Shown: positions 1 to 6,378 of the stretch, piece by piece | Position numbering within the stretch: position 1 is the first letter of the stretch | Layout: each line of letters begins with the position of its first letter | Assembly (NCBI GenBank): GCA_029258495.1 | Contig: JARHYV010000341.1 | Coordinates: 1 to 14,147 of the forward strand | Source: Faecousia sp. | GTDB taxonomy: Bacteria > Bacillota > Clostridia > Oscillospirales > Oscillospiraceae | Reading direction: 5' to 3' | DNA length: 14,147 nucleotides | Position numbers and translations under genes: made by a program | Notes under the pieces: model-generated | The model's database searches: none | Told to the model about the DNA's origin: nothing | What the model saw: the letters and a program-made list of their open reading frames with translations, nothing else

Positions 1-539
1 AAGGCATCGATGTGCTCATCTCCGAGCTTGCTGCCGTGGATCCCGGATCCGTGTCACGCGCTCAGGGAAATCCCCGCCGCATCATCCGTGCTCTGGAGGT
101 CTATCAGGAAACAGGAGAAACCCTCACCGCCCACAACGAAAAAACACAGGCGATCCCGCCAAAATATTCTCCCCTTTGGATCGGACTTGATTATGTAAAC
201 CGTCAGGATCTGTACGACCGCATCAACCTCCGGGTAGAGCTGATGCTTCAGGAGGGACTTCTGGAAGAGATCCGGCAGCTTCTGGACTCAGGGATATCCG
301 AAAAAGCCACCGCCATGCAGGCCATTGGCTACAAGGAGTTCATCGATGCCATGCACGGCCGCGAAACCTTGGAGCAGGCCGCTGCCCAGCTGCAGCAGTC
401 GTCCCGACGCTATGCTAAGCGGCAGCTCACTTGGTTCAAGCGGAATCCCGATATCCACTGGATCCTCCGCAGCCCCGAGCAGCCGTTTGAGGAAATCTTT
501 TCTCAGGCTCGTCTGCTTGCACAAAATTTCGACAAGTGA
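1..539 (+). CDS. miaA: tRNA dimethylallyltransferase MiaA, C-terminal part (5' end outside window)
   Basis: MiaA transfers a dimethylallyl group from DMAPP to the N6 of A37 in tRNAs that read codons starting with U. The reading frame is already open at base 3 and has no credible start inside the window, so the N-terminal P-loop and DMAPP-binding half lies upstream. Visible family marks are VDPGSVSR followed by RIIRALEVY and TGETL (substrate-binding region), then the C-terminal block AMQAIGYKEF and RRYAKRQLTWFKRN, which matches the conserved IGYKE and YAKRQLTWF motifs. The stop is TGA at 537-539. hfq begins 45 nt later, and miaA-hfq adjacency is known from many bacteria. Identification is secure. 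Only about 178 of the usual roughly 310 residues are seen. Confidence 0.95.
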   Translation, partial: GIDVLISELAAVDPGSVSRAQGNPRRIIRALEVYQETGETLTAHNEKTQAIPPKYSPLWIGLDYVNRQDLYDRINLRVELMLQEGLLEEIRQLLDSGISEKATAMQAIGYKEFIDAMHGRETLEQAAAQLQQSSRRYAKRQLTWFKRNPDIHWILRSPEQPFEEIFSQARLLAQNFDK

Positions 540-550
540 ATCGTGCTAAG

Positions 551-586
551 ATATGTATATCCCAAAAGAAAGAAGGAAATACATAT
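551..586 (+). promoter_or_regulatory. hfq leader: inverted repeat flanking a purine tract that contains the SD
   Basis: ATATGTAT (551-558) and ATACATAT (579-586) are exact inverted repeats. They could form an 8-bp hairpin with a 20-nt loop. The loop holds an unbroken A/G run from 564 that includes the Shine-Dalgarno AGAAGGA (571-577), and the 3' arm ends inside the hfq ATG (585-587). Bases 564-575 read as four A-R-N triplets (AAA, AGA, AAG, AAG), the pattern bound by the distal face of enterobacterial Hfq. An extended -10-like TGCTAAGAT (544-552) lies just upstream but lacks a good -35. That the hairpin or purine tract controls hfq translation is inference. Confidence 0.35.
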
Positions 587-815
587 GTCAGACATCATCA
601 ACCTTCAGGATGCCATCTTGAAAGAAGTTCGGCGGGAGAAAATACCAGTCACGCTGTTTCTGATGAATGGGTTCCAGCTCCGGGGCATTGTCACAGGCTA
701 CGACAATTTCGTAGTAGTGCTCACCACGGATGGCAAGCAGCAGATGATCTACAAGCACGCCATCTCCACCCTGGTACCCATTCGTCCCCTGCGGGCCAAC
801 GGACAACCGGCATAA
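585..815 (+). CDS. hfq: RNA chaperone Hfq
   Basis: Hfq is a 76-residue Sm-like protein that forms hexameric rings and binds A-rich and U-rich RNA, helping small RNAs act on mRNAs. An upstream in-frame GTG-type opening is possible at 543, but the ATG at 585 is chosen because AGAAGGA lies 7 nt before it and the protein then starts as MSDIINLQD like other Hfqs. The Sm1 motif covers about residues 20-46 (PVTLFLMNGFQLRG...GYDNFVVVL), and the Sm2 signature YKHAIST is at 56-62. Q8 and D9 sit at the usual positions of the N-terminal helix. The rim reads R16-R17-E18-K19, closer to the E. coli RRER rim than to B. subtilis RKEN. There is almost no C-terminal tail. A strong terminator follows 5 nt after the stop. 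Confidence 0.97.
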   Translation: MSDIINLQDAILKEVRREKIPVTLFLMNGFQLRGIVTGYDNFVVVLTTDGKQQMIYKHAISTLVPIRPLRANGQPA

Positions 816-820
816 CCGGA

Positions 821-849
821 AAAGCGGTGGAGAGATCCACCGCTTTTTT
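821..849 (+). terminator. intrinsic terminator after hfq
   Basis: An 11-bp perfect stem (AAAGCGGTGGA, 821-831, with TCCACCGCTTT, 836-846) closes a GAGA tetraloop and runs into a T tract ending at 849. It lies only 18 nt before the yggS ATG, so it probably also sets how much hfq transcription reads into yggS. Confidence 0.9.
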
Positions 850-867
850 GATTGAAAGGAGTTCGCC

Positions 868-1575
868 ATGTCCATCGCCGAAAACATATCCGCTATCAGG
901 AAAAACATGGATGCCGCCGCCAGAGCCGCCGGGCGAGATCCCGGTGAGATCCTGCTGTGTGCCGCAACCAAAATGAACGATGCCGATGCCGTCCGTCAGG
1001 CCATTGCCGCCGGTGTTGACTGCTGCGGCGAAAACCGGGTGCAGGAGCTCACCCAAAAGCTGTCCCGGAATGCATATTCCGGCGCGCCGATCCACTTTAT
1101 CGGTCACCTGCAAACCAACAAAGTCCGGCAGGTGGTCGGAAAAGTCGATCTGATCCAAAGTGTCGATCGGCTCCCTCTCATCGAGGCCATTGAGAAAGAG
1201 GCTGCCCGTCAGGACATTGTTCAGGATGTCCTTTTGGAGATCAATGTAGGCCGAGAGGAAAGCAAGTCCGGTTTTTACACAGAGGAGATCCACCAGATTT
1301 TAGAGCATTTTCATAGATTTTCCCATCTCCATGTCCGCGGACTCATGGCAATTCCCCCAATTTGTCAACATCCTGGAGAAAATTTTCGTTTTTTTCAAGA
1401 AATTTTGCAGCTTTCTGTTGACATAAAGAGAAAAAAATACGATAATGTAGAAACAGAATGTCTATCCATGGGCATGTCTGATGATTACGCAGATGCCATT
1501 GCCTGCGGTTCCACAATGATCCGGGTCGGCACTGCAATTTTTGGTGCACGGAACTACGCCAAGCCCCATCTATGA
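868..1575 (+). CDS. yggS: YggS/YlmE-family pyridoxal phosphate homeostasis protein
   Basis: This is a 235-residue single-domain protein of the alanine-racemase-like TIM-barrel fold that binds PLP and buffers its level; no enzyme activity is firmly known for the family. Start ATG 868 has GAAAGGA 7 nt upstream. Family motifs in order are CAATK with the PLP-binding lysine at K35, CGENRVQE (53-60), HFIGHLQTNK (76-85), EINVGREESKSGF, RGLMAIPP, LSMGMSDDYADAI and GSTMIRVGTAIFGAR near the end. In Bacillota this gene (ylmE) sits upstream of sepF in the division cluster, as here. The stretch about 1371-1450 is strikingly AT-rich for this gene and encodes the variable segment before LSMGMS. It contains a consensus promoter for the downstream genes. 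Confidence 0.95.
   Translation: MSIAENISAIRKNMDAAARAAGRDPGEILLCAATKMNDADAVRQAIAAGVDCCGENRVQELTQKLSRNAYSGAPIHFIGHLQTNKVRQVVGKVDLIQSVDRLPLIEAIEKEAARQDIVQDVLLEINVGREESKSGFYTEEIHQILEHFHRFSHLHVRGLMAIPPICQHPGENFRFFQEILQLSVDIKRKKYDNVETECLSMGMSDDYADAIACGSTMIRVGTAIFGARNYAKPHL
1418..1446 (+). promoter_or_regulatory. sigma-A-type promoter inside yggS, probably for sepF-divIVA
   Basis: TTGACA at 1418-1423 is a perfect -35. After a spacer of exactly 17 nt comes GATAAT at 1441-1446, one mismatch from TATAAT. The spacer is A-rich, and the surrounding 80 bases are far more AT-rich than the rest of yggS. Transcription would start near 1453, giving a leader of about 170 nt before sepF. Its being a real promoter is inference from the sequence match; there is no terminator between it and divIVA. 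Confidence 0.7.
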
Positions 1576-1620
1576 TTGATACTGACAATAGATGCGAACA
1601 TATAGGAGGAATATAGATAT

Positions 1621-2151
1621 ATGAGTATTTGGGATGATATCAAGAAAATTGCCCAACCTTATGCGGCCGATGATGACTACGATGATTACGACGACGAGAT
1701 GGATAACGATTACGCTGAAGAACATTCTGCCCCTCGTTTCACCCACGAGGCACCTGTTTCTGCTGCTGCAGAACCCAGTTTCACCAACGCAGCATCTGCA
1801 CCGGCATCTTCTTCTGCCTACACCCCCAGCTCCGGCACCGGATTTTCCGGCACTGTCATCAACACATCTTCTTCTGCCAAGCAGCAGGTCGTTCTGACCC
1901 GTCCCGAGAGCTTTAACGATGCTCCCACCATCGCCAACAATCTGCGCAGCAAGAAGGCTGTCGTCCTGAATCTCGAGAATGTAGACAAGGCTCTGGCTCG
2001 TCGTGTCGTGGACTTCCTGTCCGGATGCACCTATGCCCTCGACGGCTCTGTTAAGAAGATCTCTCAGGCTACTTATCTGTTCTGCCCCCACAACATGGAG
2101 GTTCTGGGTGACCTGAAGAACCTGCAGGGCGAAGTTGAAAGCTACATTTGA
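1621..2151 (+). CDS. sepF: cell division protein SepF
   Basis: SepF is a membrane-associated partner of FtsZ that aligns and anchors the Z-ring in Gram-positive bacteria. The ATG at 1621 follows AGGAGG (1604-1609) at 11-nt spacing. The N-terminus MSIWDDIKKIAQPY can form the short amphipathic membrane helix. Residues 16-35 are a very acidic D/Y/E stretch, 36-86 are a low-complexity Ala/Ser/Pro/Thr linker, and about 87-160 form the conserved SepF core (KQQVVLTRPESF, KKAVVLNLENVDKALARRVVDFL, SGCTYALDGSVKKIS, TYLFCP). At 176 residues it is a little longer than B. subtilis SepF because of the linker. It lies 45 nt after yggS and 26 nt before divIVA. Confidence 0.96.
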   Translation: MSIWDDIKKIAQPYAADDDYDDYDDEMDNDYAEEHSAPRFTHEAPVSAAAEPSFTNAASAPASSSAYTPSSGTGFSGTVINTSSSAKQQVVLTRPESFNDAPTIANNLRSKKAVVLNLENVDKALARRVVDFLSGCTYALDGSVKKISQATYLFCPHNMEVLGDLKNLQGEVESYI

Positions 2152-2177
2152 GATTGACAAGCAGAAAGGACTAGACT

Positions 2178-2855
2178 ATGTTTACACCCCAGCAAATTGA
2201 TGAGATCGCCTTTGACAAGGCTGTATTCGGCGGTTATGATATGCAGTCCGTGGACGAGTTCCTGGAGCCTCTGACCGAAGACTATGTGACACTGTACAAG
2301 GAAAACGCTCTGCTCAAGAGCAAGATGCGTGTTCTGGTTGAAAAGCTGGAAGAATATCGCCGCAACGAGGCGAGCATGCGCGATGCCATCGTGAATGCTC
2401 AGAAAACCTGTGACAAGATGGTTCGCGAGGCTGAGTCCAAATGTACCCAGATGCTCAACGATGCCAATGCCGCTGCTGCACAGAACTCCAAGAACGCAGG
2501 CACTCTGATCGCTGCTGAGAATGAGCGTGTTGAAGATGCCAAGAAGGCTGCTGCCGCCAAGATCACAGAGATCCAGGATCAGATGAAGACCTGTATCCAG
2601 GCTTTGGAGCGGATCAAAACCGCTAACCGTCCTGCCCCCAAGAGCACCAATACTGCTTTCGACTACGACAATCCCAACGGCAATACGCCTGAGGCTGACG
2701 CAGTTGCAGACGAGATCTCCAACAATCTGGAGGCCCTTGTCGGCACCACTGAGGATACCGCTCCCGTAGCACCTCCCCGTCATCCCCAGTCTGAGACCAC
2801 CAGCAAGTTCACCAACCTGCAGTTCGGCCGCAACTACGATAATTCTCAGCGCTGA
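2178..2855 (+). CDS. divIVA: DivIVA-domain coiled-coil protein
   Basis: DivIVA proteins recognise negatively curved membrane at poles and septa and recruit division or pole proteins. The ATG at 2178 has GAAAGGA 7 nt before it. Residues 1-30 form the lipid-binding N-domain (FTPQQIDEIAFDKAVFGGYDMQSVDEFL). F17, the membrane-inserting residue in B. subtilis, is present, but the following arginine is a glycine. Residues about 31-147 are coiled coil with the typical EN..LK start and many Ala, Glu and Lys residues. From about 150 on the chain is Pro/Asn/Thr-rich and probably disordered, ending in FTNLQFGRNYDNSQR. Length (225) fits clostridial DivIVAs. No terminator is seen between it and the ileS leader, so readthrough into the T-box is possible. 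Confidence 0.93.
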   Translation: MFTPQQIDEIAFDKAVFGGYDMQSVDEFLEPLTEDYVTLYKENALLKSKMRVLVEKLEEYRRNEASMRDAIVNAQKTCDKMVREAESKCTQMLNDANAAAAQNSKNAGTLIAAENERVEDAKKAAAAKITEIQDQMKTCIQALERIKTANRPAPKSTNTAFDYDNPNGNTPEADAVADEISNNLEALVGTTEDTAPVAPPRHPQSETTSKFTNLQFGRNYDNSQR

Positions 2856-2870
2856 GCCGAATTCTAATAT

Positions 2871-3119
2871 GCAAAGCCACGAAGAGGACGCGTATTCAAT
2901 CCCCCTCGCTTTCAGAGAGCTGCCGTCAGGTGCAAGGCAGTAAGCAGGCACTGAATACATCACCTCTGAGCAGCACACCGAACGACACCAAGTAGGCTGT
3001 GCCGGTCAGCGCCCGATATCGCGCCTTCGAGTGCCGGAGTGATCCGGAACAAGAGTGGTACCGCAGAGGATCTTACGCCTTTGTCTCTTTTCATTTAAGG
3101 GACAAAGGCGTTTATTTTT
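2871..3119 (+). promoter_or_regulatory. T-box riboswitch, isoleucine-specific (ileS leader)
   Basis: This leader senses uncharged tRNA-Ile and allows ileS transcription when charging is low. Stem I pairs AGAGG (2883-2887) with CCTCT (2963-2967), and GTATTCA (2892-2898) with TGAATAC (2952-2958). Between these 3' arms lies the specifier ATC (2959-2961) followed by A, an Ile codon. The AGAGAG bulge element (2914-2919) and distal hairpin CTGCC...GGCAG with loop motif GGTGCAA (2929-2935) are present. A stem II-like pairing is GCACA (2973-2977) with TGTGC (2998-3002). The T-box core AAGAGTGGTACCGC is at 3051-3064. Its TGGT (3056-3059) can pair with the ACCA end of a tRNA whose discriminator is A. 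GATCC (3041-3045) and GGATC (3068-3072) can close the antiterminator. A possible weak promoter is TTCTCA-16-TAATAT (2843-2870). Confidence 0.93.
3075..3119 (+). terminator. T-box regulated terminator before ileS
   Basis: An 11-bp perfect helix (ACGCCTTTGTC 3075-3085 with GACAAAGGCGT 3101-3111) is extended by four more pairs including one G-T, with a 7-nt loop at 3090-3096. It is followed by TTATTTTT. It lies 10 nt after the T-box core, the standard place for the conditional terminator. Confidence 0.92.
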
Positions 3120-3147
3120 AGAAATTTTAGATGGAGGTAACTTCAAT

Positions 3148-5940
3148 ATGGAATACAAAAACACCATCATCACACCCAAAACTTCCTTCCCCATGAAGGC
3201 AGGTCTGCCCAATCGGGAGCCAGGCATGCTGGAGAACTGGGAGAAACTGGATGTGTACAACGCAATGCTGGAAAAGAACAAGGACTGCAAGCCCTTTGTC
3301 CTGCACGACGGCCCTCCCTTCTCCAACGGCGATATCCACATGGGTCATGCTCTGAACAAGACCCTGAAGGATTTTATCATCCGCAGCTATGCCATGCGGG
3401 GCTACTATACCCCCTATGTACCCGGTTGGGATAACCACGGCATGCCCATCGAGTCTGCCATCATCAAGAAGAACAAGCTCAACCGAAAGGCCATGCCCAT
3501 CCCCGAGTTCCGCAATGCCTGCGAGGAGTTCGCCGAGAGTTATATTCAGCGTCAGATGGCCGGTTTCAAGCGTCTGGGTGTCATCGGTGATTGGGAGCAT
3601 CCCTACCGCACCATGGATCGCAAGTTCGAGGCAGAGGAGATCAAGATCTTCGGTGCCATGTACCGCAAGGGCTACATCTACAAGGGTCTGAAACCCGTCT
3701 ACTGGTGCCCCAAGGATGAAACCGCTCTGGCCGAGGCTGAGATCGAATATCAGGACGATCCCTGTACCTCCGTCTATGTAAAATTCCCCATGAAAGACGA
3801 TCTGGGCAAGCTGTCCCAGTTTGACCTGTCCAAGACCTTCTTCGTGATCTGGACCACCACCATCTGGACACTGCCCGGCAATATGGGCATCTGCCTGCAC
3901 CCCCGGGACGAGTATGTTCTGGTCAAGGCAGACAACGGCGAAACCTACATCATGGCAAATGCCCTGATGGAAAAGGTCATGAAAATGGGCGGCTTTGAAA
4001 CCTACGAGGTTCTGGCAACTTACCCCGGCAGTTTCTTTGAAAATATGCTTGCTCAGCATCCCTTCCTGGACAAGACCTCTCGTCTGGTCAATGCCGAGTA
4101 TGTCACCATGGATTCCGGTACCGGCTGTGTCCACACCGCGCCCGGTTTCGGTGCCGACGACTACCAGACCTGCATGCGCTACGGCATGGATCTGGTTGTT
4201 CCCGTGGACGACCGCGGCCGTCACACCGACTACGCCGGAAAATATGCCGGCATGACCACCACCGAGTCCAATCCCGTTATTCTGGAGGATATGAAGGAAA
4301 GCGGCATGCTCTTTGCATCCGAGGATATCATGCACTCCTATCCCCACTGCTGGCGCTGCAAGACCCCCATCATCTTCCGTGCGACTCCCCAGTGGTTCTG
4401 CTCTGTGGACAGCTTTAAGGACGAGGCCGCCGCTGCCTGTGAGGGACTGCGCTGGCTGCCTGCATGGGGCGAAGACCGCATGATCAGCATGGTTCGCGAG
4501 CGTGCCGACTGGTGTATCTCCAGTCAGCGCCGTTGGGGTCTGCCCATCCCTGTGTTCTACTGCAAGGAGTGCGGCAAGCCCGTCTGCACCGACGAAACCA
4601 TCGCCCATATCTCCGACCTGTTCGCCGAGCACGGCTCCAACATCTGGTTTGAGAAAGAGGCGGAGGAGCTGATCCCCGAGGGACTCGTCTGCCCCCATTG
4701 CGGCAAGGCTCACGGCTTTGAAAAAGAAACCGACACACTGGACGGTTGGTTCGACTCCGGCTCCACCCACTATGCATCCCTGCGTCACAACACACCTGAG
4801 CTGTGGCCTGCCGATGTCTATCTGGAAGGTGCCGACCAGTACCGGGGATGGTTCCAGTCCTCCCTGCTCACCTCTGTGGGCGCACTGGGTCAGGGCGCTC
4901 CCTTCAAGCAGGTGCTGACCCATGGCTGGGTCGTAGACGGTCAGGGGCGTGCCATGCACAAATCTCTGGGCAACGGTGTCGATCCTGCGGATCTCATCAA
5001 GGACTTCGGTGCCGATATCATCCGTCTGTGGGCAGGTTCTGCCGACTATCATGCCGATGTTCGCTGCTCCAAGGAGATCATCAAGCAGCTGAGCCAGAGC
5101 TACCTGAAGTTCCGTAATACCGCCCGCTATTGTCTGGGCAATCTGGACGGCTTTGACCCCAACCATCTGGTTCCCGCCGAGGATCTGGAAGAACTGGATC
5201 GGTGGGCACTCACCAAGCTGGATGCTCTGGTTGCGACCTGCCTGAAGGCATACGATAACTACGAGTTCCACACGGTTTCCCACGCCATCAACGATTTCTG
5301 CGTTGTGGAGCTGTCCAGTTTCTATCTGGATATCATCAAGGATCGCCTGTACTGTGAAGACCGCGACGGCAATCGCCGCCGTTCCGCACAGACAGCCCTG
5401 TACCTCATTGTGGATGCCATGGCAAAGCTGTTTGCACCCATTCTGGCCTTCACCTGTGACGAGATCTGGCAGGCCATGCCCCACCGCGAGGGCGACGATC
5501 TGCGCAACATTGTCCTGAACCGCATGCCCGAAAACTTCGCCGCCTACGCACTGGACGCTGCTGCCATGGCAAAATGGGAGACCATCATGAAACTGCGTCA
5601 GGATGTCAACGGCGTTCTGGAGCTTGCTCGTGCCGAAAAGCGCATCGGTAAGGCTCTGGAGGCACATGTATCCCTTCAGACCGAGAACGAGGCGCTCAAG
5701 GCTGCCTGCGAGGGTCTGAACCTTGCCGAGATCTTCATCGTGTCCTCCTGCGACTTTGAGCAGGCTGCCGAAGGCTGCACCACCGGTGTGGGCAGCAACT
5801 ATCCGGATCTCACCATCGGTGTGTCCGATGCACGCGGTACCAAGTGCCCCCGCTGCTGGATGCACTCTGAGCAAGCGGATGAGAACGGTCTGTGCAAGCG
5901 CTGCGCAGGTGTTGTTTCCCGTCTGGAGATCGAGCTGTAA
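3148..5940 (+). CDS. ileS: isoleucyl-tRNA synthetase (class I, zinc-containing bacterial type)
   Basis: IleRS charges tRNA-Ile with isoleucine in the cytoplasm and edits mischarged valine. The frame is open from within the leader, but ATG 3148 is the start: GGAGGT (3133-3138) lies 9 nt upstream and earlier codons overlap the terminator. Length is 930 residues, normal for the bacterial form. The HIGH motif reads HMGH at 64-67 in PFSNGDIHMGHALNKTLKDF. CP1 editing-domain marks are WTTTIWTLPGN (about 235-245) and GTGCVHTAPGFGADD (about 323-338). The KMSKS-loop equivalent is AMHKS at 602-606 in GRAMHKSLGNGVDP. The anticodon-binding alpha-helical region follows, and the C-terminus carries a zinc finger with C900, C903, C916 and C919. 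Expression is under the T-box. A terminator follows 7 nt after the stop. Confidence 0.98.
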   Translation: MEYKNTIITPKTSFPMKAGLPNREPGMLENWEKLDVYNAMLEKNKDCKPFVLHDGPPFSNGDIHMGHALNKTLKDFIIRSYAMRGYYTPYVPGWDNHGMPIESAIIKKNKLNRKAMPIPEFRNACEEFAESYIQRQMAGFKRLGVIGDWEHPYRTMDRKFEAEEIKIFGAMYRKGYIYKGLKPVYWCPKDETALAEAEIEYQDDPCTSVYVKFPMKDDLGKLSQFDLSKTFFVIWTTTIWTLPGNMGICLHPRDEYVLVKADNGETYIMANALMEKVMKMGGFETYEVLATYPGSFFENMLAQHPFLDKTSRLVNAEYVTMDSGTGCVHTAPGFGADDYQTCMRYGMDLVVPVDDRGRHTDYAGKYAGMTTTESNPVILEDMKESGMLFASEDIMHSYPHCWRCKTPIIFRATPQWFCSVDSFKDEAAAACEGLRWLPAWGEDRMISMVRERADWCISSQRRWGLPIPVFYCKECGKPVCTDETIAHISDLFAEHGSNIWFEKEAEELIPEGLVCPHCGKAHGFEKETDTLDGWFDSGSTHYASLRHNTPELWPADVYLEGADQYRGWFQSSLLTSVGALGQGAPFKQVLTHGWVVDGQGRAMHKSLGNGVDPADLIKDFGADIIRLWAGSADYHADVRCSKEIIKQLSQSYLKFRNTARYCLGNLDGFDPNHLVPAEDLEELDRWALTKLDALVATCLKAYDNYEFHTVSHAINDFCVVELSSFYLDIIKDRLYCEDRDGNRRRSAQTALYLIVDAMAKLFAPILAFTCDEIWQAMPHREGDDLRNIVLNRMPENFAAYALDAAAMAKWETIMKLRQDVNGVLELARAEKRIGKALEAHVSLQTENEALKAACEGLNLAEIFIVSSCDFEQAAEGCTTGVGSNYPDLTIGVSDARGTKCPRCWMHSEQADENGLCKRCAGVVSRLEIEL

Positions 5941-5947
5941 CTTATAT

Positions 5948-5980
5948 TTTTGCCCCCTGTATCAGGGGGCAAAATTTTTT
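5948..5980 (+). terminator. intrinsic terminator after ileS
   Basis: A 12-bp perfect stem (TTTTGCCCCCTG 5948-5959 with CAGGGGGCAAAA 5963-5974) with loop TAT is followed by six T residues. The A-rich 5' side pairing with the T tract could also let it work on the other strand, but no - strand gene ends here. Confidence 0.93.
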
Positions 5981-6000
5981 CGAAATTTGAAAAATAATGC

Positions 6001-6028
6001 TTGACTTTTTCTGTCATCGTGTTATAAT
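6001..6028 (+). promoter_or_regulatory. strong sigma-A-type promoter for the tRNA-Thr/tRNA-Tyr pair
   Basis: TTGACT (6001-6006) and a perfect TATAAT (6023-6028) are separated by 16 nt. The start would be near 6035, about 14 nt before the mature tRNA-Thr 5' end. It sits just after the ileS terminator, so the tRNAs form their own unit. Confidence 0.85.
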
Positions 6029-6048
6029 AAGCGTGTTCTGTTTGAGCC

Positions 6049-6124
6049 GCCGGTATAGCTCAGTTGGTAGAGCAGCTGATTTGTAATCAGCAGGTCGGGG
6101 GTTCGAGTCCGTCTACCGGCTCCA
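6049..6124 (+). tRNA. tRNA-Thr (anticodon TGT), CCA encoded
   Basis: This is a full 76-nt cloverleaf. The acceptor stem is GCCGGTA (6049-6055) with TACCGGC (6114-6120), discriminator T, encoded CCA. D-arm is AGCTCAGTTGGTAGAGC. Anticodon stem is GCTGA/TCAGC with loop TTTGTAA, placing anticodon TGT at 6082-6084, which reads Thr ACN codons. The T-arm contains GTTCGAGTC. It shares a transcript with the downstream tRNA-Tyr after a 17-nt spacer. Confidence 0.97.
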
Positions 6125-6141
6125 CAGATCAAACTGAATAT

Positions 6142-6226
6142 GGGGGAGTTCCCGAGTGGCCAAAGGGGACAGACTGTAAATCTGCTGCGTATCGCTTCGA
6201 TGGTTCGAATCCGTCCTCCCCCACCA
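6142..6226 (+). tRNA. tRNA-Tyr (anticodon GTA), long variable arm, CCA encoded
   Basis: This is an 85-nt class II tRNA. The acceptor stem is GGGGGAG (6142-6148) with CTCCCCC (6216-6222), discriminator A, encoded CCA. Anticodon loop CTGTAAA places GTA at 6176-6178. The variable arm (6186-6198) forms GCG/CGC with a short loop, as expected for bacterial tRNA-Tyr. The T-stem is GATGG/CCGTC with one G-T pair. Oddly, the top anticodon-stem position pairs A6169 with C6185, leaving four clean pairs. Confidence 0.97.
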
Positions 6227-6227
6227 C

Positions 6228-6265
6228 AAAGAGCTTGCTATTTTCAATAGCAGGCTCTTTTGTTT
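6228..6265 (+). terminator. intrinsic terminator after the tRNA pair
   Basis: A 15-bp stem (6228-6242 with 6246-6260, a single T-G wobble) closes a TTC loop and is followed by TGTTTT. It begins 2 nt after the tRNA-Tyr CCA, so the hairpin would also form the 3' trailer that processing must remove. Confidence 0.93.
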
Positions 6266-6321
6266 TGCTTTTATATGCTTTTTACGGCAAAGAGGCTGTC
6301 TTCCCCCATACAGGACAGCAA

Positions 6322-6350
6322 AAGGCTCTCGGTAACAAACCGAGAGCCTT
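6322..6350 (-). terminator. intrinsic terminator of the ABC transporter operon
   Basis: A 12-bp inverted repeat pairs AAGGCTCTCGGT (6322-6333) with ACCGAGAGCCTT (6339-6350) around a 5-nt loop. Read on the - strand it lies 28 nt after the permease stop and ends in TTTTGC. The T run is short, so its strength is uncertain. On the + strand nothing ends here and no T tract follows. Confidence 0.75.
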
Positions 6351-6378
6351 ATCCTTCTTCTTTACCCAGATCAGCTGC

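Noticed and set aside
2142..2978. Open frame of about 278 codons on the - strand across divIVA and the T-box
   Set aside because: It overlaps a certain coding gene and a structured RNA leader and shows no family motif.
3127..5874. Very long (about 915 codons) open frame on the - strand opposite ileS
   Set aside because: It mirrors the strong codon bias of ileS. It has no recognisable domain, RBS or promoter, and the sense frame is a certain IleRS.
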